Source: an uncultured Frankineae bacterium
GTDB lineage: Bacteria; Actinomycetota; Actinomycetes; Mycobacteriales; SCTD01
Assembly: GCA_902805805.1 (NCBI GenBank)
Contig: CADCUE010000276.1
Coordinates: 1-22,981 of the forward strand
DNA: 22,981 nt
Direction of reading: 5' to 3'
The position numbers and the translations under genes are program-made. Shown piece by piece: positions 14,878 to 22,811 of this stretch. Within the stretch, counting starts at the first letter, position 1, and the number at the start of each line of letters is the position of its first letter. A model generated the notes under the pieces. The model worked only from the letters and a program-made list of their open reading frames with translations. It was not told the origin of the DNA and ran no database searches.

Positions 14878-16182
14878 ATGCCCAGCTCCATCCCGACTCC
14901 CGTCGCCGCCGCCATCGGGATCGTGCCCACCGTCTTCGACGGCGTGCGCCGCCTGCCGGGCAAGGCCATCTCGCTGCCGGTGTACGCCCTGAGCACCGCG
15001 CTGACGACCCTCGACCGCACGCGCCGGGAGTACGACAACCTCGCCGAGCGCGGGGAGCGGCTCATCGCCCGCCTGCGCGGCGTGAGCTTCGACGAGGTCG
15101 AGGACCGCGTCGAGGACGCACTCTCGGGCACGCCGCTCGCGCAGCCGTACGACGCGCTCGAGGACGCGCTGGAGGACGCCACGGAGAACGTCACCGCGCT
15201 GGTCCGCAAGGCGCCCGGTGCGGCGCGGACGGCGCCGGCTCGGGCGCGCAAGGCGGCCGGCACGGCCACCGCCTCGACCGGTCGCGTGCTCGACCGGGCC
15301 GCCGACACGGTCGAAGACCTGTCGGCCGCAGCCGTGGGTGACGCGCAGGACGTCGCGGGCGAGGTGTCGCAGGCCGCCCCGAACTCCGCCTCCGCGGCGG
15401 CCTCGGCCGTCGACACCGCGTCCCACACCCTGAGCGACGCCGTGGAGAGCGTGGCCGAGACGGTCAGCAGCGCCGTCGGCACGGCCGCCCGCACGGCCGG
15501 CAGCGTCGTCGAGACCGCCGCGGACGCGACGAGCAGCGCGGCGAAGACCGCCGCCGACAGCACGAGCACCGTGGCCGAGACCGCCGCGGGCGCCGTCGGC
15601 ACGGTCGCCGAGACCGCCGCCGACACCGCCAGCACCGTCGCCGAGACCGCCGCCGACACCGCCAGCACCGCCGCCGACACCGCCGCCGAGGCGGTCGAGG
15701 ACGTCGTGCCGGAGGCCGAGGCGCCGAAGGGCGCGCCGACCCCCAAGGCCACCGAGCCGGACAGCACGCGCATCGACACGGCCGCGAGCTCTGACGTCAT
15801 CGAGACCGTCGAGCGGGTGTCGGCGACCGTCGGCGGTCCCGTGCTCGCCCACGAGGACCTGCCGCTGCCGGACTACGACCACCTGACGCTGGGCTCGCTG
15901 CGGGGCCGGATGCGCAGCCTGGACGTGCCGCAGCTGGTGCAGGTCCGCGACTACGAGAAGGCCCACGCCAACCGGCTGCCGATCGTGACGATGCTCGACA
16001 ACCGCATCGCCAAGCTCGCCACCGACCCGACCGCGCCGCTCAGCGGCAGCTCGCCCACCGACCCCGTGCCGGCCAAGGCGCGCGGCGGCAAGCGCGGCTC
16101 CAAGGTCGACCCGTCGACGAGCGGGCCGAAGCAGAACCCGCCGTCGCAGGGCGACCCGACCAACCCGGCCCAGCCGCGCTGA
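14878..16182 (+). CDS. Lipid-droplet/phasin-like protein with 11-residue repeats
   Basis: A 434-residue Ala/Thr/Glu-rich protein. The N-terminal region (about 15-65: R-R-L-P-G-K-A-I-S-L-P-V-Y-A-L-S-T-A-L and R-R-E-Y-D-N-L-A-E-R-G-E-R-L-I) resembles the small lipid-droplet-associated/phasin-like proteins found between ispH and xseA in mycobacteria and rhodococci. Residues 184-271 are eight back-to-back 11-residue units of the form T-A-S-T-V-A-E-T-A-A-D, as in LEA-3 proteins and perilipins, which form amphipathic 3-11 helices on lipid surfaces. About 325-380 form a compact helical domain (L-P-D-Y-D-H-L-T-L-G-S-L-R-G-R to L-D-N-R-I-A-K-L-A). The tail is Lys/Pro/Ser-rich and disordered. ATG has AGGAGG (14863-14868) at 9 bases. 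It probably coats lipid or polyester inclusions or the membrane. Lipid association is inferred from position and repeats. Confidence 0.75.
   Translation: MPSSIPTPVAAAIGIVPTVFDGVRRLPGKAISLPVYALSTALTTLDRTRREYDNLAERGERLIARLRGVSFDEVEDRVEDALSGTPLAQPYDALEDALEDATENVTALVRKAPGAARTAPARARKAAGTATASTGRVLDRAADTVEDLSAAAVGDAQDVAGEVSQAAPNSASAAASAVDTASHTLSDAVESVAETVSSAVGTAARTAGSVVETAADATSSAAKTAADSTSTVAETAAGAVGTVAETAADTASTVAETAADTASTAADTAAEAVEDVVPEAEAPKGAPTPKATEPDSTRIDTAASSDVIETVERVSATVGGPVLAHEDLPLPDYDHLTLGSLRGRMRSLDVPQLVQVRDYEKAHANRLPIVTMLDNRIAKLATDPTAPLSGSSPTDPVPAKARGGKRGSKVDPSTSGPKQNPPSQGDPTNPAQPR
15427..15690 (+). repeat. Eight tandem 33-bp units (11-residue repeats)
   Basis: Eight consecutive 33-base units without gaps inside the lipid-droplet-like gene. 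The units at 15601-15633 and 15634-15666 differ at one base, and outer units are more diverged. All keep the 11-residue phase with a Thr/Ala/Glu pattern. Confidence 0.85.
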
Positions 16183-16235
16183 CCCCTGCGGCGCAGCGTC
16201 GTCCGGCGGGAGCCGGGGAGCGCGTCACCCCCGCT

Positions 16236-16275
16236 CCGAGGCCGTCCCCCGCGCACGTGCGGGGGACGGCCTCGG
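16236..16275. terminator. 17-bp perfect hairpin terminator
   Basis: 16236-16252 pairs perfectly with 16259-16275 (17 bp) around a 6-base loop GCACGT. It begins 53 bases after the lipid-droplet-like gene and ends 14 bases before the xseA -10 box. It is the strongest inverted repeat in the window and is probably the terminator of the upstream gene despite lacking a T-tract. Confidence 0.75.
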
Positions 16276-16289
16276 CGCGTCCGGCGACC

Positions 16290-16295
16290 TAGTCT
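16290..16295 (+). promoter_or_regulatory. Candidate -10 box (TAGTCT) for xseA
   Basis: TAGTCT with a 7-base gap to GTG 16303 and no Shine-Dalgarno. The -35 position would overlap the 3' arm of the upstream hairpin. Confidence 0.5.
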
Positions 16296-16302
16296 CTGCG
16301 AC

Positions 16303-17502
16303 GTGGGTCTGGCCAACAGCGCGGAGCAGCCGCTCCCCGTGCGCACCGTCGCCCGGTCGATCGCCGAGTGGGTCGGCCGGCTGGGCCGGGTCTGGGTCGA
16401 GGGCCAGGTCACCCAGGTGAACCGCCGCTCCGGCACGGCCTACCTGGTGCTGCGCGACCCGGTCGCCGACATGAGCCTCAACGTCACGTGCGCGCGGCAG
16501 GTGTGCGACGCCGTGGTGCCCGAGCTGTCCGAGGGCGACCGGGTCGTCGTGCACGGCAAGCCCGACTTCTACGCCGGCCGGGGCACCCTCAGCATCAAGG
16601 CGATCGAGATCCGGCCGGTCGGGGTCGGCGAGCTGCTGGCCCGCCTCGAGCGGCTCAAGGCGCTCATGGCGGCGGAGGGGCTGTTCGCCGCCGACCGCAA
16701 GCGGCCGCTGCCGTTCCTGCCGCGCCGCGTCGGGCTGATCACGGGTCGCGACAGCGCCGCCGAGCGCGACGTCCTGGAGAACGCCCGCCGCCGCTGGCCG
16801 GCCGTCGACATCGAGGTCCGGGCCGTGGCCGTGCAGGGCCTGCAGGCGGTCGAGCAGGTGGTCCTCGCCCTGCGCGAGCTGGACCGCTCCCCCGCGGTCG
16901 ACGTCATCGTCATCGCCCGCGGCGGCGGGAGCGTGGAGGACCTGCTGCCGTTCAGCGACGAGACGCTGTGCCGGGCGGTGGTCGCCTGCCGTACGCCGGT
17001 GGTGAGCGCGATCGGGCACGAGCCGGACAGCCCGCTGCTCGACCTGGTCGCCGACGTGCGCTGCTCGACCCCGACCGACGCCGGCAAGCGCGTCGTGCCC
17101 GACGTCGCGGAGGAGGCCCAGCGGGTGCGGCAGGCCCGCGACCGCTGCCGCCGGGTCGTCCTGGGCACGGTCGAGCGCGAGCGTGCCCGGCTCGACGCCG
17201 TGCGCAGCCGTCCTGCGCTGGCCGCCCCCACCACGCTGGTCGACGCCCGTCGCACGCAGGTCGTCGAGCTGCGCGACCGCGCCCGCCGGTGCACGGGCGG
17301 CCGCCTCGAGGCGGCCAGCGCCGATCTCGCCCACGTCCTGGCCCGCGTGGTGTCCCTGAGCCCGCAGGCCACGCTCGACCGCGGCTACGCGGTGGTGCAG
17401 GACGAGGACGGCGCCGTGGTCCGCGACGCCGACACGGTCGATCCCGGCACCGACCTGCAGGTCCGGCTGGCCAGGGGCACCCTGCTCGTCACCGCCGACT
17501 GA
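16303..17502 (+). CDS. xseA: Exodeoxyribonuclease VII large subunit
   Basis: A 399-residue XseA. The N-terminal OB-type nucleic-acid-binding domain (about 10-105) contains [19 protein letters not shown]. The nuclease region has [15 protein letters not shown] (143-157), [15 protein letters not shown] (200-214) and [17 protein letters not shown] (235-251). A helical C-terminal part (about 270-350) binds XseB copies, and the protein ends with the L-D-R-G-Y-A-V-V segment. With XseB it degrades single-stranded DNA from both ends to oligonucleotides, for repair. It is likely leaderless from GTG 16303. xseB follows after 79 bp with its own promoter-like hexamer. Confidence 0.97.
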   Translation: MGLANSAEQPLPVRTVARSIAEWVGRLGRVWVEGQVTQVNRRSGTAYLVLRDPVADMSLNVTCARQVCDAVVPELSEGDRVVVHGKPDFYAGRGTLSIKAIEIRPVGVGELLARLERLKALMAAEGLFAADRKRPLPFLPRRVGLITGRDSAAERDVLENARRRWPAVDIEVRAVAVQGLQAVEQVVLALRELDRSPAVDVIVIARGGGSVEDLLPFSDETLCRAVVACRTPVVSAIGHEPDSPLLDLVADVRCSTPTDAGKRVVPDVAEEAQRVRQARDRCRRVVLGTVERERARLDAVRSRPALAAPTTLVDARRTQVVELRDRARRCTGGRLEAASADLAHVLARVVSLSPQATLDRGYAVVQDEDGAVVRDADTVDPGTDLQVRLARGTLLVTAD

Positions 17503-17569
17503 CCGCAGCCCGACGGGTCCGGGCCGCCCGCCGCGTCGGCCGCGCGGCGTCGCCGACGCTCGCACGACG

Positions 17570-17575
17570 TAGTTT
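17570..17575 (+). promoter_or_regulatory. Candidate -10 box (TAGTTT) for xseB
   Basis: TAGTTT with a 6-base gap to ATG 17582. No Shine-Dalgarno. It suggests xseB can be transcribed apart from xseA. Confidence 0.5.
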
Positions 17576-17581
17576 CGGCAC

Positions 17582-17797
17582 ATGAGCGAGTCCCCCAGCT
17601 TGTCCTACGAAGCCGCCCGCGAGGAGCTCGCCGAGGTCGTGCGGCAGCTCGAGCAGGGCGGAGCGACGCTGGAGCAGTCCCTGGCGCTGTGGGAGCGCGG
17701 CGAGGAGCTGGCCACGGTCTGCCAGCGCTGGCTCGACGGCGCCCAGGCCCGGCTCGACGCGGCGCTGCGCCCCCGCGAGACCTCAGCGGGGGGCTGA
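17582..17797 (+). CDS. xseB: Exodeoxyribonuclease VII small subunit
   Basis: A 71-residue XseB of usual size. It shows the diagnostic [18 protein letters not shown] followed by [18 protein letters not shown], forming a two-helix hairpin that packs on XseA and limits its toxicity. It directly follows xseA. The stop lies 6 bp from the stop of the convergent DUF4245 gene. Confidence 0.95.
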   Translation: MSESPSLSYEAAREELAEVVRQLEQGGATLEQSLALWERGEELATVCQRWLDGAQARLDAALRPRETSAGG

Positions 17798-17803
17798 CCG
17801 CGC

Positions 17804-18376
17804 CTACCGGGTCGTGAGAGAGCCGGCGAGCACCTCGAGCTCGGCCAGCGACGAGTTCGCCCGGGAGCTCCCGACCACGACGACGACCGAGCCGTACGAC
17901 CGCACCAGGGACAGCGAGCCGTCGGGGTCGCGGTAGGACTCCCAGCTCTGTCCGGCGATCTCCCGCGCGCCGAGCCGGGTGGCCTTGGCGCCGGTCGTGT
18001 CCCGGACGAACTGCGGTGCCGGCCCGGTGCTGGCGGCGTACTCGGCGTACTGGTCGTCCGGGGTCACGTAGCCGATGCGCAGGCCGCCCGACGTCAACGT
18101 GGACGAGGTCGGGCGCCACGACGACGGCAGGTCGTCGGGCACCGGCGCCGTCGGCACGTCGGCGGTGAAGGCAGCGACGTCGGGCGCCGGGTCGACGACC
18201 CGCACCTGCTGCTCGTCGCTGTCCGGCGGCTGCGCCAGGAACCACATGCCGACGACCAGCACCAGCACGACGCCGAGCGAGCGCAGCATGTCGCCGGCCG
18301 TCTCACGGCCCCGCTTCTTGCGGACCGCGGCCGGCGCACCCGGGGGCGCCGGCGAGTCCATGACGTCGTCCACCAC
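17804..18376 (-). CDS. DUF4245-type membrane-anchored protein
   Basis: A 190-residue protein with a short basic cytoplasmic N-terminus (R-K-K-R-G-R) and one membrane helix (about 32-50: L-R-S-L-G-V-V-L-V-L-V-V-G-M-W-F-L-A). An exported domain of about 135 residues follows, with D-L-P-S-S-W-R-P-T, L-R-I-G-Y-V-T-P and a C-terminal A-E-L-E-V-L-A-G-S-L. This matches the actinobacterial DUF4245 family that sits between xseB and glpX. Function unknown. The start is uncertain: GTG 18376, GTG 18373 or ATG 18361. A GGAGG lies just upstream of the two GTGs, and a GACACT hexamer lies 6 bases before GTG 18376. Confidence 0.85.
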   Translation of the reverse strand: MVDDVMDSPAPPGAPAAVRKKRGRETAGDMLRSLGVVLVLVVGMWFLAQPPDSDEQQVRVVDPAPDVAAFTADVPTAPVPDDLPSSWRPTSSTLTSGGLRIGYVTPDDQYAEYAASTGPAPQFVRDTTGAKATRLGAREIAGQSWESYRDPDGSLSLVRSYGSVVVVVGSSRANSSLAELEVLAGSLTTR

Positions 18377-18422
18377 ACCTCCAGTGTCGCGCAGCGGTCC
18401 GCCCGACGCCGGACGGAGATCT

Positions 18423-19040
18423 CTACGGCGGGCTGCCGCCGATGCGGCCGATCAGCGCGAGCACGTCGCCCGCCAGCCGGCCGGCGGACGCCTCGTCCTC
18501 GCAGACCGCCACCTCGTGGCCGGCCTCGCTGATGACGGTCGTGAGGACCAGCACCAGCGCGTCGCCCCAGGGCTCCCCCGCGTCGTCGGGACCGTGCCGG
18601 AGCAGCGCCGCGTTGCGGGCCGTCCACTCCCGGTAGCGCCGACGCGCCACGAGCTCGAAGCCCGGCGGGCCGCCGCCGGCCAGGAACAGCCGCGCGAGGT
18701 CCCGCTCGGCCCAGCACCCGTCGAGGTAGGCCCGGCTGCCGGCGACGAACAGGGCGACCGGATCGGTCTCGCCGGACGTGCGCGACTCGCGCACGGCGGC
18801 CGCGGCGCGGGTCTCCTGGCGCTGCTGGTAGTCCTCGAACAGCGCGAGGTAGAGCTCGGCCTTGCCGCCGAAGTGGTGGTAGAGGCTGCCGACGCTGGCG
18901 CCGGCCCCGGCGACGACGTCGGCGATCGACGCCTCGGCGAAGCCCGAGCCCGTGAAGACCTCCCGCGCCGCGCTCAGCAGGGCGCTGCGGGTCGTGGCGG
19001 CGCGGCCCGCGAGGCGGGACACGGTGGCACCCGCGCTCAC
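18423..19040 (-). CDS. TetR-family transcriptional regulator
   Basis: A 205-residue TetR-type repressor. The N-terminal HTH reads T-R-S-A-L-L-S-A-A-R-E-V-F-T-G-S-G-F-A-E-A-S-I-A-D-V-V-A-G-A-G-A-S-V-G then S-L-Y-H-H-F-G-G-K (residues about 18-60). The ligand domain is variable. GTG 19040 overlaps the TGA of the flavin reductase-like gene by four bases (GTGA), so translation is coupled and the two form one operon. TetR proteins usually repress their own operon, so the flavin reductase gene is a likely target, and the 60-bp gap to the divergent glpX start would hold the operator. No obvious operator palindrome was identified by eye. Confidence 0.92.
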   Translation of the reverse strand: MSAGATVSRLAGRAATTRSALLSAAREVFTGSGFAEASIADVVAGAGASVGSLYHHFGGKAELYLALFEDYQQRQETRAAAAVRESRTSGETDPVALFVAGSRAYLDGCWAERDLARLFLAGGGPPGFELVARRRYREWTARNAALLRHGPDDAGEPWGDALVLVLTTVISEAGHEVAVCEDEASAGRLAGDVLALIGRIGGSPP

Positions 19041-19648
19041 GCCTGCCGGCTCCGCTCGGCGTACGGCACGCGCCGCCGCGAGCTGACCTGACCGATGGTG
19101 CTCCACTCGTCCGCCCCGAGACGGGCCAGCGGCTTGAGCAGGGAGATCTCGGGCCGGCCGTCGCGCAGGACGCGCTCGTCGACGGCGATCCAGACGACCT
19201 CGCCGAACACCACGGTGGAGCCGCCGCCGAAGTCCTTCGTCCCGGCGAGCCGGCACTCCAGGGCGACCGGCGACTCCGCCACCCGGGGCGGGGCCACCCG
19301 CGCGCTGGGCTCGCGGCTCAGGCCGATCACGTCGTACTCGCTGACGTCCGCGGGGTAGTCCGTGCCGGTGAGGTTGACCTGCTCGACCAGCTCCTCCGGG
19401 CACAGGCTGACGACGAACTCCCCCGTGGCGACGGCGTTGCGCAGCGAGTCCTTGGAGCCGACCGAGGTGAACTGCACGACCGGTGGCCGCACCGACGAGA
19501 TGGTGAAGAACGAGTGCGGCGCGAGGTTGTCGATGCCCTGCTCGCTGCGGGTGGTCACCCACGCGATCGGACGGGGCACCACGACGCTGTTGAGCAGCGG
19601 GTAGACGTCGAGCCCGAGCTCGGCAGGGTCGTAGTCGCGGCGTGGCAC
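19037..19648 (-). CDS. Flavin reductase-like FMN-binding split-barrel protein
   Basis: A 203-residue flavin reductase-like domain protein. The hallmarks are V-V-V-P-R-P-I-A-W-V-T-T (residues about 21-32), N-L-A-P-H-S-F-F-T-I-S-S-V-R-P-P, D-S-L-R-N-A-V-A-T-G-E-F-V-V-S and, later, F-G-G-G-S-T-V-V-F-G-E-V-V. Members bind FMN and reduce flavin or act as oxidoreductases; the partner oxygenase is unknown. GTG 19648 is preceded by CAGAGT at 6 bases on the minus strand and lacks a Shine-Dalgarno, so it may be leaderless. It is coupled to the TetR gene and divergent from glpX. Confidence 0.88.
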   Translation of the reverse strand: MPRRDYDPAELGLDVYPLLNSVVVPRPIAWVTTRSEQGIDNLAPHSFFTISSVRPPVVQFTSVGSKDSLRNAVATGEFVVSLCPEELVEQVNLTGTDYPADVSEYDVIGLSREPSARVAPPRVAESPVALECRLAGTKDFGGGSTVVFGEVVWIAVDERVLRDGRPEISLLKPLARLGADEWSTIGQVSSRRRVPYAERSRQA

Positions 19649-19696
19649 AGGTCCACTCTGCCACCGCGGCACCGCCGGACCGGCGCGGTGCACCCG

Positions 19697-19702
19697 TAGG
19701 GT
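19697..19702 (+). promoter_or_regulatory. Candidate -10 box (TAGGGT) for glpX
   Basis: TAGGGT with a 6-base gap to ATG 19709. No Shine-Dalgarno. Confidence 0.5.
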
Positions 19703-19708
19703 GCCGCC

Positions 19709-20734
19709 ATGAGCGACGCATCCCGCACGCGCGGCTTCGAGGCTCCCGACCGCAACCTGGCCCTCGAGCTGGTCCGCGTGACCGAGGCGGCGGCGATGGC
19801 CGCAGGCCGCTGGGTCGGGCGCGGCGACAAGAACGGCGGCGACGGCGCCGCCGTCGACGCGATGCGCTCGCTCATCGGCACGGTCTCGATGCGCGGCGTC
19901 GTCGTCATCGGCGAGGGCGAGAAGGACGAAGCGCCGATGCTGTTCAACGGCGAGCAGGTCGGTCACGGCGAGGGCCCCGAGTGCGACGTCGCCGTCGACC
20001 CGATCGACGGCACGACCCTGATGGCCAAGGGCATGCCCAACGCCATCGCCGTCATGGCCGTGGCCGAGCGCGGCACCATGTACGACCCGAGCTCGGTCTT
20101 CTACATGGAGAAGCTCGTCACCGGCCCCGAGGCGGCCGACGTCGTCGACATCAGCGCCCCGGTGGCCGCCAACGTCCAGGCCGTCGCCAAGGCGAAGGGC
20201 GGCGCGGTCCAGGACGTCACGGTCTGCCTGCTGGACCGCCCCCGGCACGAGGACCTGGTCCGCGAGGTGCGCCAGGCCGGTGCGCGCATCAAGTTCATCT
20301 CCGACGGAGACGTCGCCGGCGCCGTCATGGCCTGCTCCGAGGGCACCGGCGTCGACCTGCTGCTCGGCATCGGCGGCACGCCGGAGGGGATCATCACGGC
20401 CTGCGCCGTCAAGTGCCTGGGCGGGACGATCCAGGGCAAGCTGTGGCCGCAGAAGAAGAGCGAGTTCAGGAACGCCGCCGCGGCCGGCCTCGACCTCGAC
20501 GCCGTGCTGTCGACCGACGACCTCGTGCGCAGCGACAACGTCTTCTTCGTGGCGACCGGCATCACCGACGGCGAGCTCGTGCGCGGCGTGCGCTACCGGG
20601 GCGGCAGCGCCACCACCGAGTCACTGGTGATGCGCAGCAAGAGCGGGACGATCCGCCGGGTCATCAGCACGCACCGGCTGACCAAGCTGCGCGCCTACTC
20701 CTCGGTCGACTTCGAGCACCACGACCAGCGCTGA
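19709..20734 (+). CDS. glpX: Fructose-1,6-bisphosphatase class II
   Basis: A 341-residue GlpX-type enzyme that hydrolyses fructose-1,6-bisphosphate to fructose-6-phosphate in gluconeogenesis, the only known FBPase type in mycobacteria. Motifs include [15 protein letters not shown], the metal-binding [11 protein letters not shown] (68-78), V-D-P-I-D-G-T-T (96-103) and [12 protein letters not shown]. Length is normal. The gene is likely leaderless from ATG 19709. Its TGA stop overlaps the proposed CTG start of the next gene. Confidence 0.97.
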   Translation: MSDASRTRGFEAPDRNLALELVRVTEAAAMAAGRWVGRGDKNGGDGAAVDAMRSLIGTVSMRGVVVIGEGEKDEAPMLFNGEQVGHGEGPECDVAVDPIDGTTLMAKGMPNAIAVMAVAERGTMYDPSSVFYMEKLVTGPEAADVVDISAPVAANVQAVAKAKGGAVQDVTVCLLDRPRHEDLVREVRQAGARIKFISDGDVAGAVMACSEGTGVDLLLGIGGTPEGIITACAVKCLGGTIQGKLWPQKKSEFRNAAAAGLDLDAVLSTDDLVRSDNVFFVATGITDGELVRGVRYRGGSATTESLVMRSKSGTIRRVISTHRLTKLRAYSSVDFEHHDQR

Positions 20735-21948
20735 GCGTCGCCGCTGACCCGGCCGCCCGCCGGGGCCGGGCCGCCGTCGGCGCCCTGTTCTTCGCCAACG
20801 GCGCTCTGCTGGCCAACGTCGTCCCGCGCTTCCCGGAGCTCAAGAGCGGCCTCGGGCTGTCCAACGCCGCGTTCGGGACGGCGGTCGCGGCGTACGGGCT
20901 CGGTGCCCTCGTCGTCGGCCTGTCCGCCGGTGTGCTGGTCAGCCGGTGGGGCTCGCGGGTCGTGTCGCCGGCCAGCACTGCCGCCATCGCCGCCAACCTG
21001 GTGCTGCTCGCGCTCGCCCCGTCCTGGGCGGTGCTGGCGCTGGGGCTGTTCGTCGCCGGCTCGCTCGACGCGATCGCGGACGTCGCCAACAACGCGCACG
21101 GGCTGCGGGTCGAGCGCCGCTACGGCCGCTCCGTCCTCAACTCGATGCACGCGGTCTGGAGCATCGGCGCGGTGTGCGGCGCCGGGATGGGCTCGCTGGC
21201 GGTCGGGCTGGGCCTGCCGGTGACCGTGCACCTGCCGGCAGCAGCCCTGCTCATCGCCGTCGTGCCCCTCGTCGCCCGGCGCCACCTGCTGCCCGGGCAC
21301 GACGCCGAGGAACGGCCGCCGGTGCCTCCTCCGCACGCCGGTGGGCCGGCGCTCCGGCAGCGCTCCGGTCCGGTGCCGCGCCGGCTGGTCGGGAGCCTGG
21401 CGGCGCTCGGCGTCATCGCCGCCTCGTCCCAGGCGATCGAGGACGTCGGCGCGACGTGGAGCGCGGTCTACCTGCGGGAGGAGCTCGGCGCGGCCGCGGC
21501 CGTCGGCGGGCTCGGCTTCATCGCCCTGCAGACCTGCCAGACGGTCGGCCGCCTGCTCGGCGACCGCGCGGTGACCCGCTTCGGCGACCGCACCGTCGCC
21601 CGCGTCGGCGCGGGCGTCGGCGGCTGCGCCATGGCCGCGGCGCTCGCCGCGCCCACGCCGGCAGGGGTCGTCCTCGCCTTCGGCGTCCTCGGGCTCGGCA
21701 TCGGCACCCTCATCCCGGCCAGCCTGCGCCGGGCCGACGCGCTGCCCGGGCTCCCGGCAGGCACGGGGCTGACCGTCGTCGGCACGATCGACCGCATCGC
21801 GATCTTCGCCGCGCCGCCGGTGATCGGCGCCGTCGCCGACGCGACCAGCCTGCGCGTCGGCTTCCTGGTGCTGCCGCTGGCGGCGGCGCTCGTCGTCGGG
21901 CTCGCCGGGGTGCTGCCGCGACGGGTGGTCAGCACCGCGTCCCGCTGA
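20731..21948 (+). CDS. MFS transporter (proposed CTG start)
   Basis: An integral membrane protein of about 405 residues with about 12 hydrophobic helices and a hydrophilic central loop (about residues 188-215, P-G-H-D-A-E-E-R). It resembles YbjJ-like or sugar/drug MFS permeases: [14 protein letters not shown] in helix 1, S-R-W-G-S-R loops, and [11 protein letters not shown]. No ATG, GTG or TTG lies in frame near the start; the first downstream GTG would delete the first two helices. The frame is open backwards through glpX without a usual start for a long way. CTG 20731 overlaps the glpX stop as CTGA, mirroring ATGA/GTGA coupling, and is my best start. Substrate unknown. It is co-transcribed with glpX. 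Confidence 0.8.
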   Translation: MSVAADPAARRGRAAVGALFFANGALLANVVPRFPELKSGLGLSNAAFGTAVAAYGLGALVVGLSAGVLVSRWGSRVVSPASTAAIAANLVLLALAPSWAVLALGLFVAGSLDAIADVANNAHGLRVERRYGRSVLNSMHAVWSIGAVCGAGMGSLAVGLGLPVTVHLPAAALLIAVVPLVARRHLLPGHDAEERPPVPPPHAGGPALRQRSGPVPRRLVGSLAALGVIAASSQAIEDVGATWSAVYLREELGAAAAVGGLGFIALQTCQTVGRLLGDRAVTRFGDRTVARVGAGVGGCAMAAALAAPTPAGVVLAFGVLGLGIGTLIPASLRRADALPGLPAGTGLTVVGTIDRIAIFAAPPVIGAVADATSLRVGFLVLPLAAALVVGLAGVLPRRVVSTASR

Positions 21949-21984
21949 CGGGACTCGCGCCCGGCGTCCTGCCGGGCCGGCTCG

Positions 21985-21990
21985 TAGCCT
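21985..21990 (+). promoter_or_regulatory. Candidate -10 box (TAGCCT) for xthA
   Basis: TAGCCT with a 7-base gap to GTG 21998. No Shine-Dalgarno. Confidence 0.5.
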
Positions 21991-21997
21991 GACGCGG

Positions 21998-22756
21998 GTG
22001 CGCATCGTCACCTGGAACGTCAACTCGATCGGCGCCCGCCTCCCCCGCCTGCTGCCCTGGCTGGAGGAGAACGCCCCGGACGTGGTGGCGCTGCAGGAGA
22101 CCAAGTGCGCGGACGAGGCGTTCCCGTACGCCGACCTCGCGGCGCTGGGCTACGAGGCCGCCCACTGCGGTGACGGGCGGTGGAACGGCGTCGCCGTGCT
22201 GTCGAGGGTCGGGCTCACGGACGTGTCCCGGGTCCTCGACGGCCATCCCGAGCCCCGGCTGGCGTCCGCCCAGTGCGGGCCACTGCACGTCACGTCGGTG
22301 TACGTGCCGAACGGCCGGGCCCTCGGCGATCCGCACTACGACTACAAGCTCGCGTGGTTCCGCTCCCTGCGCGAGCGGCTGGACGGCTTCGACCCGGCCC
22401 AGCCGCTCGTGGTCATGGGCGACATGAACGTCGCGCTGCGCGACACCGACGTCTGGGACATCAGCGCCTTCGACGGCTCCACGCACGTCACGCCCGCCGA
22501 GCGCGACGCCGTGCAGGCGCTGCTCGACTGGGGTCTGGTGGACGTCGAGGCGAGACCGGGCAAGGGCGACGTGCCGTTCACCTACTGGGACTACCGCGCC
22601 GGGATGATGCACAAGAACCTCGGGATGCGCATCGACTACGTCCTCGCGACCCGGTCCGTGCCGGTGCGGGACGCCTGGGTCGACCGCGAGGCGCGCAAGG
22701 GCAAGGGCGCCTCGGACCACGCCCCGCTGGTGGCCGAGGTGGACCTGCAGCCCTGA
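21998..22756 (+). CDS. xthA: Exodeoxyribonuclease III / AP endonuclease
   Basis: A 252-residue ExoIII-type enzyme for base-excision repair (AP-site cleavage and 3' repair). It carries W-N-V-N-S-I, L-Q-E34-T-K (metal Glu), V-Y-V-P-N-G, G-D142-M-N144, T-Y-W-D-Y-R, M-R-I-D-Y and the catalytic S-D240-H241-A-P. Complete length. It probably uses a leaderless GTG start with TAGCCT upstream. Followed by a strong hairpin shared with the convergent next gene. Confidence 0.96.
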   Translation: MRIVTWNVNSIGARLPRLLPWLEENAPDVVALQETKCADEAFPYADLAALGYEAAHCGDGRWNGVAVLSRVGLTDVSRVLDGHPEPRLASAQCGPLHVTSVYVPNGRALGDPHYDYKLAWFRSLRERLDGFDPAQPLVVMGDMNVALRDTDVWDISAFDGSTHVTPAERDAVQALLDWGLVDVEARPGKGDVPFTYWDYRAGMMHKNLGMRIDYVLATRSVPVRDAWVDREARKGKGASDHAPLVAEVDLQP

Positions 22757-22761
22757 CACCG

Positions 22762-22795
22762 CGCGGGCCCGCCCTCCGAGGAGGACGGGCCCGCG
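22762..22795. terminator. Bidirectional hairpin terminator after xthA
   Basis: A 10-bp perfect stem (22762-22771 with 22786-22795), extended after a C-A mismatch by 4 further pairs (22773-22776 with 22781-22784) and a 4-base apex. It starts 5 bases after the xthA stop and lies 16 bases from the stop of the convergent gene. Confidence 0.75.
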
Positions 22796-22811
22796 GGGGG
22801 ACGGCGGTGGG

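Noticed and set aside
15427..15690. CRISPR or intergenic satellite interpretation of the 33-bp repeats
   Set aside because: The units have no spacers, keep the coding frame, and make a regular 11-residue protein pattern inside a gene with a good Shine-Dalgarno.
13801..15966. 721-codon minus-strand frame across ispH and the lipid-droplet-like gene
   Set aside because: It overlaps ispH in another frame, and its Gly/Gly/Val/Arg repeats are just the reverse complement of the 33-bp repeats.
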